A stretch of DNA of 64,000 nucleotides. Source: Corbicula japonica. Lineage: Eukaryota; Mollusca; Bivalvia; Venerida; Cyrenidae. Both the position numbers and the translations under genes were made by a program. Position 1 is the stretch's first letter, and every line of letters starts with the position of its first letter. Shown in pieces: positions 1 to 11,290 of the stretch. The DNA is taken from the NCBI GenBank assembly GCA_038501625.1, contig JAZAYU010001105.1, forward strand, positions 1 to 64,000. The letters run 5' to 3'. The notes beneath the pieces were generated by a model. That model made no database searches and was not told the origin of the DNA. It saw only the letters and a program-made list of their open reading frames with translations.

Positions 1-1989
1 GTTGGCAATGAGTATTTTCCCCAAAATTCATTTTGACATTTTAGACAGTTTTCGCCATTTGCAATGAAAGTGAAACCTTTATTATTAAAAAAAACTCACC
101 TCTACACTGAACGCTTCATCTCTAGAATGAAATAAATCCCAGATGCTTAAGACGCTCTAAGTTAAAATGTAAAAAGTGAACAAACACTTAAATTTAATGT
201 GAAAATGACTGAGTTATCTGATGGCGTGTTATAACAGAACCACTTTACATGGCTTTTCTTCGAAAATCCTGTTAAGTATCTCAAGTGGATCAAGTTGTTT
301 TGTTACAATAACAATTACATCTAGCAACTTTAAGATAAGTAGACCAGTTAGAAAAAAAGTATTTTTGGAGTCATAGCAAACAAGTTATGAACTTATAGAC
401 TCTTTTTCCGTCGTTATCAAAAAATAAACAACTGTTGTAAACCAAAATCTGGAGGACTCTGATTGGCTGCTGGATTACGTAACGCCTGCTTTCTGTATCT
501 ATTTAAAAATTTTCTCTCCAGCTTCTTATCAATTAGGCCTATTGATCATTACAATAATTCATCATAAAACTTAACATAAACAAAGAGTTAAAATAAACCA
601 TTTGTGATAAAGAAAAGAAGAGGTACATCTTATACTTTATTAAACCAGCATCTAGAAGGTGTAAAAAACTCAAAGGTTTAACATACTTATCTTTGAGGCA
701 TAATTTGATAAAACCTTTATTCTGCACAGTACAACAAGTGACCATTCTTGAAGTGTATATAGAAAGCGATCCAACTGCAGTCCATTAAAGTTAAGGTCCA
801 CATGCAGTTCAGTATTAAATTGTTTCCTTTGTCCAGGAATGGATAAGCCCAGATTAAAAGAATAACTTACCACATTGTAATAGTACCAACAATAAGAGGT
901 AAAGGTTGAGAATTAATTTAACGATAGATCGTTAAAATTAAGAAATAACGATAACTTCAAATCTGAATTTATCTGAAGATAGGGTTTTCAATATTTAGAA
1001 ACAAATCTTGACATTTTAAAGCACATAAGTGTTCATTTGAGCTAAACTTTAAGTTTGACACAAGGAAAATTTGCAAATAAATACTGAGTGAACAATATGT
1101 CAGTGAAGATTTGTTCGGCTTAGCTGTCTAAGCTCACTTTTGACCTAATTTATGAACCAATGAAGTGTTGTAAATAATACTCGTATTGTAGAATAATGCA
1201 GCCGGAAAATGAAACAAAAGCTATTTCGATTGGTAGCTATGTATACCAGAGGCATCTAGCAGGGTGAAGAGTAATCTAGTGGGATTTTTAATACGTTTAC
1301 ACTGTTTGCAACGATCATTGCTGTGACGTTAAGATCTTTGCTATTCTGTTGATATGAGGCACACTCCAGTACTCACCATTGGTTAGGTTTATTAGTAAAA
1401 AACATTACAGTCACTCTTTATCAACCTATCCAAAATGAAATAGTTGTATATAATATGCTACGCGATATAATCAATGAGTTCGCTATTTATCTTAACTAAA
1501 TATATTTTATTCTTTCAGCAAACGATATATCATCTAATACAATATCTTATAGGAATAAAGAAAAACCAAAACCTTTTTTAATACGTTTCTTATATAAAAT
1601 TCATTCTATATCACGACTGAGGATTGTACGATTTGCTTACTTGTCTTAAATCTGGCAACAACGTGTAATATTTTACACGAAAAAACTTTGAGTCCGCTAC
1701 TCAAGTCTCTACTACTTGCTTATAATGTTTAAGGTATTAATAAAGCCAATGCCTTTAAATCACGATTTTCATAATTATTAGATTCACATTTTTAAACAAA
1801 ACTAACATCTATTTTTCTGTTCCTTATCATGCGCGGTATGTAATTCTACATTCAAATCTAAGTAATGTAATAAAAATTATTTGTGTAGGATTCTCAATGA
1901 AATGATTTAATTTACACGTAAATCAAGATGAAGTGAATAATAGAAGCTATAAACTGCATCATTTCATATACCATCTACACCGTTTATCT
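1..1989. other. AT-rich stretch, no gene seen
   Basis: No reading frame with protein-like composition, no splice-flanked exon and no copy of the repeat families found elsewhere in the window were recognised. The short open frames at 539-873 are low-complexity chance frames. The right edge is set by the decayed retroelement that begins near 1990. Confidence 0.5.
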
Positions 1990-2465
1990 TTTTAAAGATA
2001 GTTCTTGTTTCGAGCGTAACGATGTTGCTAGCAAAAGCAGACAGACACATAAAACATAAGAAGCTAATAGCATAGCAAAGCCAAATGGGCGAGTATTGAA
2101 TGATCTTACAGAGACCAGAGCCACTGGAATAAGACTAGCACAAACACGATGACAGGGATAAAAGAAACCAATAGAGTTTCTAGGTTCTTTCAAAAAAAGA
2201 TTTTCCCCAAAACATTCATAAACTCTCAAACCCCTACCACCGTCGTGCAACCAAAGAGGTATGCATAATGATCAACTGTAGATGGGTTAATCATCAGGCC
2301 TGCAGGAGCTGCAGAATATCATGTTGGTAACCTTTCTTTTTGAATTTACATATGGTTTTTACGAATAACAGGGAGAAATTAACATTGTCTTTAATTTTCT
2401 TACGTTTATAAATTAAATCTCCATAAAAAACTGGCTGTGAAATACTTTGTTGCAATAGTGATTTT
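1990..2465 (-). pseudogene. Reverse-transcriptase retroelement, C-terminal part
   Basis: The minus-strand translation at 2294-2470 contains SLKSLLQQ and FYGDLIYK followed by a lysine-rich stretch. In another frame it continues as NPSTVDHYAYLFGCTTV, and then as FFYPCHR and ALVSVRS near 2170-2090. From memory these match the C-terminal tail of a reverse-transcriptase family common in bivalve genomes, possibly Penelope-like. Frame changes and stops show decay. It is continuous with the fragment at 6139-6886 once the 2471-6133 insertion is removed: the reading ...KCSLKS is cut exactly at the AAACT target duplication. Segments related to its 3' part recur at 14325-14480 and 57062-57300. Confidence 0.7.
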
Positions 2466-3107
2466 AAACTAAAGTCTGTCCCACCTAACCGTGAAACACT
2501 TTTTCTGAATTTATTATGCATCGTTTGAAAAAAAGAATATCACCAATCGACGCAGAAAAAAAATCCATGGGGGTGGTCTTTCCTTAGATTTTTGATATTT
2601 TGTTCAGTTACGAAGATATTTGTGTTTGTTTCCACCCTATGGGAAATCTACATTGTTTATTTTGGTTGCCATTGGAAAATTCTCTTTGTCGGAGTTTTGC
2701 CGGCAAACGTCACGCGGATTACCAAGGAAATAAAAGTAAGTAGCTGAGGGGATGTCTCACAGTCATTAATCCGCGTAGTTTTGATCAATAAATATTTGAA
2801 ATAACAATGGAGGTGTTTCCAAATAAATTTATGAAGGAAATTCGATGCAGTCTACTATGCCGATATGAACGAACATTAAGTCCTGACGAAAATAATACTG
2901 ATTATTGTCAATAAAAGCTAAAATTTAGTCACAATCAATTTCAAGAAATAGGCTGTTTACAACAAAATTTCCTACCTTGAACATCAGGAATCCAACAAAA
3001 ATTATTCCGATAAAGAATTTTCACTTAAAATTATCATGTAGCTCATATGGTCAATAACGGCACCATACAGGAATGAAACATAACCTTCTGCAGTATGTTT
3101 CAAACAT

Positions 3108-3401
3108 ATGGCATCGGAGAAGCCATCTTTAGTTTACATCCTCATCCACGACAATGTTTTTGAATTTTATCCGCTCGCTAACTTAACGTTACATGAAACC
3201 ACGCCTCATTCCAAGAAAATAGTTGAATGTAGCCTGAAAAGTCTAGCTAGAACCGGATTGCAGTCGCGCGCAATACTGCATAGAAGGTACAGAATCAGGG
3301 CAAGAAATAAGTCTTCCGAGGTCCAAAACGGGGCCTTCCAGAGTAAATGTTTCGCAAGATTTATGGAAAGGCTATGTTATTTTAAATGTGGCTATCCATG
3401 A
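3108..3401 (+). CDS. Unassigned 97-codon open frame inside the TIR element
   Basis: It starts at an ATG and ends in TGA. The composition is mixed, with a basic middle containing RRYRIRARNK. No domain, signal peptide or membrane segment is recognised. It could be a remnant of the element's own gene or a chance frame; nothing in the flanks such as a splice site or poly-A signal favours a real gene. Confidence 0.15.
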   Translation: MASEKPSLVYILIHDNVFEFYPLANLTLHETTPHSKKIVECSLKSLARTGLQSRAILHRRYRIRARNKSSEVQNGAFQSKCFARFMERLCYFKCGYP

Positions 3402-3965
3402 TAAAAAAAATAACTTTTATATATTTTAGTTAAGTTTACAGTAATGCTTTTATTTATTTATTTATTAAAATACCATGCGCTATTCGGGTTTAACGTCTAA
3501 AGTTACGATTATCAGGGGAGGAGCCAGAGGTTAATTTACAGCAGTAGTACAGGTTTCGCAAAAGGTCTAAATTTGTTTGAAGTCTACATTGTATAAATGT
3601 ATTTCGAGATTGTAATTTATCCACTGTGTTCGACATATCGCGGTGGTGGTCAGGATAAACATTGCAAAGCCTCGTGGGCAAAGCATATGATTTTATAAAG
3701 ATGCACACAATTAGATAACGGCATTTTGATCTAGCGGTAAATCTCATATTAGAAATAAACATTGTTTTCAGGTGTTTGTTCGCCAAAGATTTTTCAAATT
3801 TTCTGTTGATTTAATTAACGTAGACTGAATACGATGAAAATGCCGGGACGGAGTCTACATCAGTCAGCTAAATCATCGTATTTCTTGTATATGTGGTGCT
3901 TGGGCTTACTTTCTATAAGATATAACGATAGCTGCAAACACCAAATTAATTAGAGTTTGGGAGCT

Positions 3966-4016
3966 GATTAATAGCTCAGTAGGTAGCGAGTCTATCTCTG
4001 TGTCTAGGGATCCCCC
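3966..4016 (+). other. Possible tRNA-derived (SINE-like) sequence
   Basis: The stretch ATAGCTCAGTAGGTAGCGAG fits an internal pol III A box (TRGYNNAGYNG-like). About 25 bases on, GGGATCCCCC is only a poor match to a B box. No complete cloverleaf can be drawn. It may be an old tRNA pseudogene or SINE head, or a coincidence. Confidence 0.25.
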
Positions 4017-4556
4017 GCTTCTTCAACTAAATACACCAATTTTGAATCGTGATCCAGTGTATAGGATCTATCCACCGTCCTAAAAAATATCTAGGGATAA
4101 TCCTTTAATTCCGCTGTATCTTGCCCTAGCCTCCGAAAATCTATAATTACTAATACTCTTCTGTAAATAATAAATAAATTAAAATGCACAAACGGTTTTT
4201 AGTTCAATTTTAGAGACTTGCTTCGCCTTCTCAGTTTTCTGCCGATCACCAAAATCAAACTTTATTTTTATACTTTAAGAACAACATACCACCATACAAC
4301 GTTGAAGCTATTCAATGTTGTCGAATTATTTGAACTTATAATCTACGGTTTTGTTTTATTTTTATCAATAAAATCGCGCTACGGAACGTGACATTTCTGA
4401 TCATATTATTAACCATGCTCTCTCTCCTCCTCTTCTTCTTGACTGTGTGGGGAGGCTGTTTTTTTCTGAATGTGGCGATTCCTGATATGCATATTTCACC
4501 TTTTTTTAAAAGAATGTCGATATTTTTATTTACTTTATGATTTCTCTATCATTCTA

Positions 4557-5180
4557 TTAGGACCATAAACGGACGGGTACTGGTACTGATGCTAAATGAG
4601 GGCGCACTTTGGGCGCGCAATCTAGAATGTACGGGTTGTAATGAACGTTTGAGATCGTGCCTAGTACCAGTATTAAATCAGACTTAGAACTACATCGTTC
4701 CGTGGGGTCATCGTTGTTCGAGACCATTAAAACTTGAAAGAGAAAGATCATGAAAACACTATGCGAAATCGCAAAAGCACGATGCGAGATTACGCGAACA
4801 TGATGGGAGGGCAAGATGCGTCGTGTTATTGTGATCTCGCCTCGTTGTCTAGCCACCTAGCATCCTGTTCTATCTGTTTGTAATCTTATGAAGAATGAGA
4901 CCATGAAAAGACGAGAACATGACGACTTGAGGTAGCGAAACATGTTGCGGGGCCCTCTCATCGTGTTCTCGGGACCTCGCGTTTTGTTTTCGAGACTTCG
5001 AATCTTGTTCTCACGTTCTCGTCTACAGTTCAGCGGAACAGAACAGAACATCATCTTTATTTTCCCAGACGTGTAGTACATGTAACATGGGAACAGTCAA
5101 AATGTAATATGGTGAATATCACCTTCGTTTTCCCAGACGTGTAGTACACGTAACATAATTACAGTCAATCTTTTATATGG
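4557..5180. repeat. Degenerate short tandem repeats and a 61-bp duplication
   Basis: Between about 4740 and 5040, variants of a ~20-bp unit built on CGAGAACACGATG and its relatives recur. From 5057 to 5180 a segment containing CCCAGACGTGTAGTAC is present twice, about 61 bp apart. The long minus-strand frames here (4557-4856, 4857-5081) are translations of these repeats and are not proposed as genes. Confidence 0.5.
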
Positions 5181-6138
5181 TGGAGAGCAGATTATAGGTT
5201 CTTTTAACATAAATATCAAGGTGTTAACAAACATATTTTGAATATCGCAAGAGAGATGCTTTTTGGTTGGTCAGCAGCGAAAATAAAGGAAAGATAACCG
5301 TATTCACATTGTACGGGGTATGGTGGATGTTCTGCATTTAGTGTTTTTTCTCAAAAGATCCCGATCAATTTTTGTTCTATCTTTTTGTTTATGTTTTCCG
5401 TTTCTAAATCCATTTTTTAATGTTAACCTGTATGCTAAATGTTACGATTCTCTGTTCTTTTCCACTGAATCGTAAATGAGCAAAAAAACACTCTACAAAA
5501 TAACAAAAATATAGTGATTTTTCGTGTAGGTGACATTCAGTCGTAATTAATATTTAAAGCGATGTGTAAAATGGAAAGCGGTCTCTTTTACCGGTTACGC
5601 CCCAGTAAAATTCCGATTACGTCATCAAACACTGTCATTATTTAGGTCAATGATTTTTGCAAGTGTAAAGAGCTCGGAGCGATCACAATTATTTAGAATG
5701 ACGACATGTCTATGACGAAAAAAAATACAAGTATGTTGTAGATTTTTTTTTATTTTACCCACTTTGTGTATTAAAATAACTCACTTTCTGGACATGCGTG
5801 TTTAATCATTATTCATTTCACAGAGATGGAAATGTTAACACGATTCGCCATAATAGTAAGTTAACAAGAACGTTGAAACCGCCCCTTCATGACGTTGTGA
5901 AATTTATCGCGACTGAGATATCGCGGCAATAAATTGACGTAAACAAATAACATTAGCGTCTATGGAGAAAATGAAACTTTTACAAATAACTTTTTTATAG
6001 GTGTTTAAATCCAAAAACTAAGGAAAGACCACCCCCATGGATTTTTTTCTGCGTCGATTGGTGATATTCTTTTTTTCAAACGATGCATTATAAATTCAGA
6101 AAAAGTGTTTCACGGTTAGGTGGGACAGACTTTAAACT

Positions 6139-6886
6139 GCACTTGTATTTTTTAATTAAATCTGGGTATCGGATATAAAACTTGCAAAAAGGTTTTCCTT
6201 AATTTATGACCTTGTTTTAAACGTTTTTTTCTGTTATGCAAAGATTACGTTCATTGAAATCATTAACATCAATGCAAGCTCTAGAAAAGCGAACAAGCAG
6301 TGAGATATAAACCACGTAAGATGTTGCACAAGGAACATCGCTCTCTAAAAACGGAAAATTTACTATATTAAAGTTAAAATCGTCCCTTTTAGCGTATATT
6401 TTAGAAGTAACGTAATCCATTTTTAATAGAAAGATTAAGATCAAGAAAGTATACTTGCTTATCTGAAGTTTTTGTTTTATTAAGTTGAAGTTCATGAGGG
6501 TAAATTTTATTTACCAGAGATGGAAAATGGTTATTATCGATATTCAACAAATCATCAAAGTATCTCGAGGTGGTGTTAAAGGCTGTAATAATTTCAACTT
6601 AATGTTCGGAAGTAATAGATAACATAAAATCTCTTTCATAACGGTATAAAACAGATCAGCAACAAGGATGCCTATTACTTATTTATGGAGGTACCAAAGC
6701 TCACATAAATGTTATCCAATAATAATGTGAGTGCCTCAATAAAATCCTGCCAGTTCCATAAAGTATAATTATCATAAGAACCATCTGTACGCTATGTTCA
6801 TCACAAGCGATAAAGGTTTTATTTTCTCTAGCAAACGTGTTTTTCAAATAGACTGGTTAGCTTGTATTTTATTAAATTATAAAATA
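6139..6886 (-). pseudogene. Reverse-transcriptase retroelement, catalytic and central part
   Basis: On the minus strand, in order: NLIKYKLTSLFEKHV, a stretch resembling LLDNIYVSFGT, then VADLF, then SRYFDDLLNIDNNHF, in which YFDD (codons near 6551-6568) fits the catalytic YxDD box. After that come LNLSIKNG, KRDDFNFNIVNFPF and VYISLLVRFSRACIDVNDF, then KFYIRYPDLIKKYKCSLKS, cut at the insertion. At least four frame changes are needed to read it. The residues expected between the GIP and VAD motifs are missing. Upstream sequence resumes at 12587 once R1 is removed. Related to Penelope-like reverse transcriptases by my reading, but the class is not certain. Confidence 0.75.
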
Positions 6887-7664
6887 GGTGAAAATGGAAC
6901 ATTGAAAACCATCGAACACGACAAATACGAAAATATATTGTAGGCTCGACTTGATTGAGCCTGTTTATGGGGAGTAATGGAAATGCATATTACTTCCCAC
7001 GCCGCCTAGTCCCGGGTTGAGCACAACTCAATATTTACACCAACAAACAGTACAATTTTGATCCATCCCGAACGATGGTATGCACATGGCGATGAACAAT
7101 CTTCAATGCGGTATTTTCAGATTAATACCATTCCATGTTCAGCGGCGAATGGTCCCCAGATAAAAGATTGGGTTTGCCCTAAACGAGAAAACAATGGGCG
7201 GCACTAAACAAAATAGAATTTTGAGAGGGGATCTGAGAATATAAATCCTGCATATCACAGACAACGCCAAATGCAACATTTAACAAGAGGGCCATGATGG
7301 CCCTGTATCGCTCACCTGAGTACAAAAGTACTTTCAGCTTTACCCCAGGGCCAACATTTAAATAATGCTGGTAAAGGGTCTATTTACAATACTCAACACG
7401 AAATATCTAAGGTCTAGTCGCATTAGTTTCAGAGAACAAGGGGTGTAGTTTGACACTAGCAAACATTCTACATGTCTTCAGTTCTTACTATTTAGCTCTA
7501 TGTAAAAATTGATTAGCCCCTGGGAGGGGCCAATTCGAGCCTGGGGTCATGATATGTATAAACGTGGTAAAGGTCCACAAAGTGATGTTACATGTAAAAA
7601 TTCTAAGCTCTATGTGTTATGGTTCTAGAGAAGAAGACTTTTACAAGCTTTTTCCTAAATAATT

Positions 7665-8333
7665 CTATGTAAAATGGGCGACCCCTGTGGCGGGGCCAAT
7701 TTTGACCCAAGGGCCATAATTTGAACAACTTTGTTAGAGGTCTATTAGACAATGTTTCATGTCAAATATCTAACCTCTGGCCATTTCCGTTTCGGAGAAG
7801 AAGATTTTTTAAGTTTTTGCTATATATTGATATAAGGAAAACCCATGACCTCTGGGGCGGGGCAAATTTTGACCCAATGGCCATAATTTGAACAACTTTG
7901 TTAGAGGTCCATTAGACAATGTTTCATGCCAAATATCTAACCTCTGGCCATTGCGGTTTCGGAGAAGAAGATTTTTTAAGTTTTTGCAATATATTGATAT
8001 AAGGAAAACCCATGACCTCTGGGGCGGGGCAAATTTTGACCCCAGGGCCATAATTTGAACAACTTTGTTAGAGGTCTATTAGACAATGTTTCATGCCAAA
8101 TATCTAACCTCTGGCCATTGCGGTTTCGGAAAAGAAGATGTTTTAATTTTTTGCTATATACTGATATAAGGAAAACCCATGACCTCTGGGGCGAGGCAAA
8201 TTTTGACCCCAGGGCCATAATTTGAACAACTTTGTTAGAGGTCCATTAGGCAGGCAATGTTTCATGCCAAATATCTAACCTCTGGCCATTGCGGTTTCGG
8301 AGAAGAAGATTTTTTAAGTTTTTGCTATATATT
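7665..8333 (+). repeat. Tandem ~167-bp core repeats of the Helitron-like element
   Basis: About four units, each with a GACC-rich GGGGCGGGGC block, a TTTGAACAACTTTGTTAGAGGTC-type block and a GGAGAAGAAGATTTT block. The array resumes at 11634-12120, including one unit (about 11690-11780) of a diverged subtype with CTAGGTGATGCTA that also recurs near 12050. The open frames 7809-8218 on the minus strand are translations of these units. Confidence 0.85.
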
Positions 8334-8452
8334 TGTAGGACTCAGATCGTGGGCCGGTCCCGAATCGTGGGCCGATTTCCAAATCGCGGGCCGATCGCAG
8401 ATCGTGGGCCGTAAACATCTCAAATCGTAGGCTGATTTAGAATGACGTCCAA

Positions 8453-8710
8453 TTGGCGTCAAAATACAACGTCTCAAGAGCGGGAAACCGATGTCGACGC
8501 GACGTCAGTTTAACTAGAACACAACAAAACATGGAGGCGGCGTTTATGGAAGATGTAGGATTTTCATTAGTGAAAACAAGATCTAAATCAGTTACTAAAG
8601 ACCCGAATCCCGAGTGGTTTTGGGCGGAATATGACACAATAATCAACGTAACAAAAATAAAATCTAGGAATCCAAAATGGGGTCCGAAAAAGATTTCTGA
8701 GCAAGTATGA
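8453..8710 (+). CDS. Unassigned open frame inside the 8.3-11.6 kb element
   Basis: A frame of 85 codons. An internal methionine at 8531 begins MEAAFMEDVGF and continues with acidic and basic residues including NPEWFWAEY. A region containing GACGTC palindromes lies just upstream and could be promoter-like. The frame ends TGA after KKISEQV. No domain is recognised. It looks more protein-like than its surroundings and could be a first exon of the element's gene or a captured exon. Confidence 0.3.
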   Translation: MASKYNVSRAGNRCRRDVSLTRTQQNMEAAFMEDVGFSLVKTRSKSVTKDPNPEWFWAEYDTIINVTKIKSRNPKWGPKKISEQV

Positions 8711-10301
8711 TAAATTTGCAAGAGAAGAAAACAAAGAACATTTTGGAATCGTATTTATATGGTGATGACAATTCACTATTATTCAGGCGTTCCCAGGACA
8801 ATACCACTTTTCACAGGTTTGTTTTCGTTTATAAACATTTGTTTTGGTTTTTGAAGATACTATTTTTAATCTAGATCTAGTTTTATAGTTTTATATAAAA
8901 ATCGCAATAAAAGACATGCCCTCACAAAACCTATTACATAAATTGACAACTTTAGCTATCCGTCAAAATTTCATTAACTTTCATATACTTATAAATATAT
9001 TTTGATTTGTTCTCATCACAGGAGATGATTAAGGAAGGGAGAGTTAGTCTGCCGTATTTTGAAAAAAAAAACCTGATAGATCACAGCCAACCTGACTAGG
9101 GGACACCTGCAGATTACCGGTTCGTAAAATTTGTTGTTGTCGCCACATAACCCCACCGGCATTTTAATTCATGTATTCATTGAACAGCTAGTTCAGAATA
9201 TAGTGATTAAGGTGGGGCTGCCGCCCAACGCCCCCGCTTTTATTAAATGTTTATTATTACGCGAGCTCTATGTAAACATCCGTACCGGTAAACTGCATTC
9301 TAACCTATTGTTGTTATTATTTCATGATACAAATTAGTTTTATAAGTAGAAAGACAACTGTTATAAGTGTTTTAAATTCATGTAGCGAAATATCATATTA
9401 CATCGTATGCCGAAAGCCGATTTGCTCGCCAGAATGTAGTAGTCAGTCTCCCATCCAATCAACTTTCCGCTTTTAAGCTACTAGCATGACTTTAGTTTAA
9501 GAAAAGATCAACCGTAATGATATAAAAATGCCAATTTATTTTTAACATTAAAGTTCAGTTCAACCTCACTAATTCTAGCAATGATAATTCGCACACCAAA
9601 TCTTACCGGTATTTCAGTCCCGGCAAACGCATATACGCTGTATTTACATTTAATCTTTGATAATTCTTATTCCCAAAAACAACTTTTCCCGTGATCTGCC
9701 CAGGTATCATGTACTTCAAAGGTGATCGGAAAGCAGTCCATTTTAGTACTGTTCTAAAATATCATTGTTGGAAAACAAATTCAAGCTTTTCACTAACATT
9801 TAATAACATTTTGCACGCTCATTTAGTCGTTAAAGCTATTTCTACAGGTTCGTGTTTAAAATTTTCAGAGTACATCGGAGGAATTGCCTATCCCGGATCC
9901 CTTCAGCCAATACATCCCGAGCCCAAAAACGTATTTTTGCAGTATGTAGACATTGATTATTAGTAAATATTAAAAGGAGTACTTCGTACATAATATTCAA
10001 AATATTGCTTAAAATGTGTGCAAGTTTAAACATTTATAATTGAGTTGTTTGGTTTCATGACTGTGTACGTTGGTTTTCTTGCAGGTCTGGATGTGATATT
10101 TGCAGACATTCATCAAAAGTCAATCTTATTTATGGACATGTCTTTGCAGTAAAATAACACAGGTCACAATTTTGAGTTAAAAAAAACCGTTTTACCTAAA
10201 ACTACAAAATCAAGTTTCAATGTCAAATATGCATTTATTTATAATTTCCATGGTCGCAATCTGAACATTTGAAATCCGATTCATGATATGGCAGTAGATC
10301 A

Positions 10302-10454
10302 ATGAAAACAACTTTACAACTTTTCTATTCAAAGCCCAATGTAAGCGAATATAATAAACAGTCGTACAGAAGGTCACAGCCCAATGTAAGCGAATATTAT
10401 AAACAGTCGTACAGAAGGCATTTTGGGGTGGAAGAGGAACTGACGAGCCTGTAA
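10302..10454 (+). CDS. 50-residue frame with a duplicated NVSEY(N/Y)KQSYRR unit
   Basis: From ATG at 10302 the frame reads through two in-frame copies of a 42-nt unit (about 10333-10418) encoding NVSEYNKQSYRR and NVSEYYKQSYRR, followed by HFGVEEELTSL. A consensus donor, CCT|GTAAGT, lies at 10449-10456, so this may be an exon that is spliced and not a complete 50-residue protein. Short Tyr/Arg-rich repeats are known at the start of some mollusc transposon proteins, which is the closest analogy I can offer. Confidence 0.35.
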   Translation: MKTTLQLFYSKPNVSEYNKQSYRRSQPNVSEYYKQSYRRHFGVEEELTSL

Positions 10455-11123
10455 GTATTCAAAACTCGAAAACTGGAAAAGAGGGAATCAATGTGAGATT
10501 ATTACTTGTATATAGCGTTCATACGGAGCTTTTGTTGGCGATTGTCTGCGCTACCACGATGCCTCCACACCGCCCTGATGAAGACCATCGTTTGCATACG
10601 GCTGCTCATGCATGAACCGATGGGAGTGATTAAGATTGTCTGCATTTGTCCGTGTCAGATCCGTTAATTGTAAAAAAGTGAAGTATGCATATTAGGAATT
10701 GTCGCATTCAGAATGACACATCCTCCCCAAGTAGCCAAAATGAAGAGAAAGAGAGAGAGTATGGTTTAAAGTGCAGTTAAATTAAATAACAATCTGTACA
10801 AGCGCTATAGACATCTCAGTGAACGCCGTACAATCTCCCTGCATGCACATCCGACAAACACATCTTTCGCACTGTCGTGTCTGTGTACGACGCGGAGATC
10901 CAGTGGGTCGTAGCGCGACCAACTGCGCTCATATAACACAGAGCGACGGCATTACAAGTGCGCACCGTCGTTCCGCGATCTATGCAATCCGAACGCCTCG
11001 CCTGGCATGTCACTACGTTGCTTCGGCGATGCTTGCGGTCGTAGGTGTAGTACACTCAATTGTAATTACTTTATAGATCCTTGCATTTCACTCAATTTGT
11101 TTTCTTACATTTGCTTCCTTTAG

Positions 11124-11290
11124 GAACAGAAACGACAAAGGCTGACAAGTGTCGAAGTGCGCGATTTACATCGGACAATGTACCCATTGGAACAGTTCAG
11201 CCAGTCCCTTACGGAGGACGTCTCCTTCTACCCAAACGTCGGAGAAAAACATATATTACAGACTCAATCCTGCTCTTGCAGCAGAACTAG
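11124..11290 (+). CDS. Exon-like open frame inside the 8.3-11.6 kb element
   Basis: A pyrimidine-rich acceptor (TTTGCTTCCTTTAG) precedes 11124. Two frames remain open afterwards, one ending at TAG 11288-11290 with the basic end RRRKTYITDSILLLQQN, the other running to 11387. Neither joins in frame to 10302-10454 with the obvious donor, so the gene model is unresolved. No family recognised. Confidence 0.2.

Larger units (their letters stand above)
2471..6133. mobile_element. 3.66-kb terminal-inverted-repeat DNA element
   Basis: The two ends are inverted copies of about 123 bp (2471-2593 and about 6011-6133), differing by a few bases and starting AAAGTCTGTCCCACC. AAACT flanks both ends (2466-2470 and 6134-6138), a 5-bp target-site duplication. 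Removing the element restores the retroelement reading frame C-S-L-K-S-L, which confirms both borders. The interior has no recognisable transposase. It holds an unassigned 97-codon frame (3108-3401), a tRNA-like stretch near 3966 and a short copy of the retroelement 3' end near 4438-4510, so this looks non-autonomous. The superfamily cannot be named from the ends alone. Confidence 0.85.

Noticed and set aside
2466..2521. HNKFRKSVSRLGGTDF as reverse-transcriptase coding sequence
   Set aside because: It resembled the HKLRKxFSK motif at first, but it lies wholly inside the inverted end of the 2471-6133 element and is present there in both copies; the true coding sequence resumes only outside the AAACT duplication.
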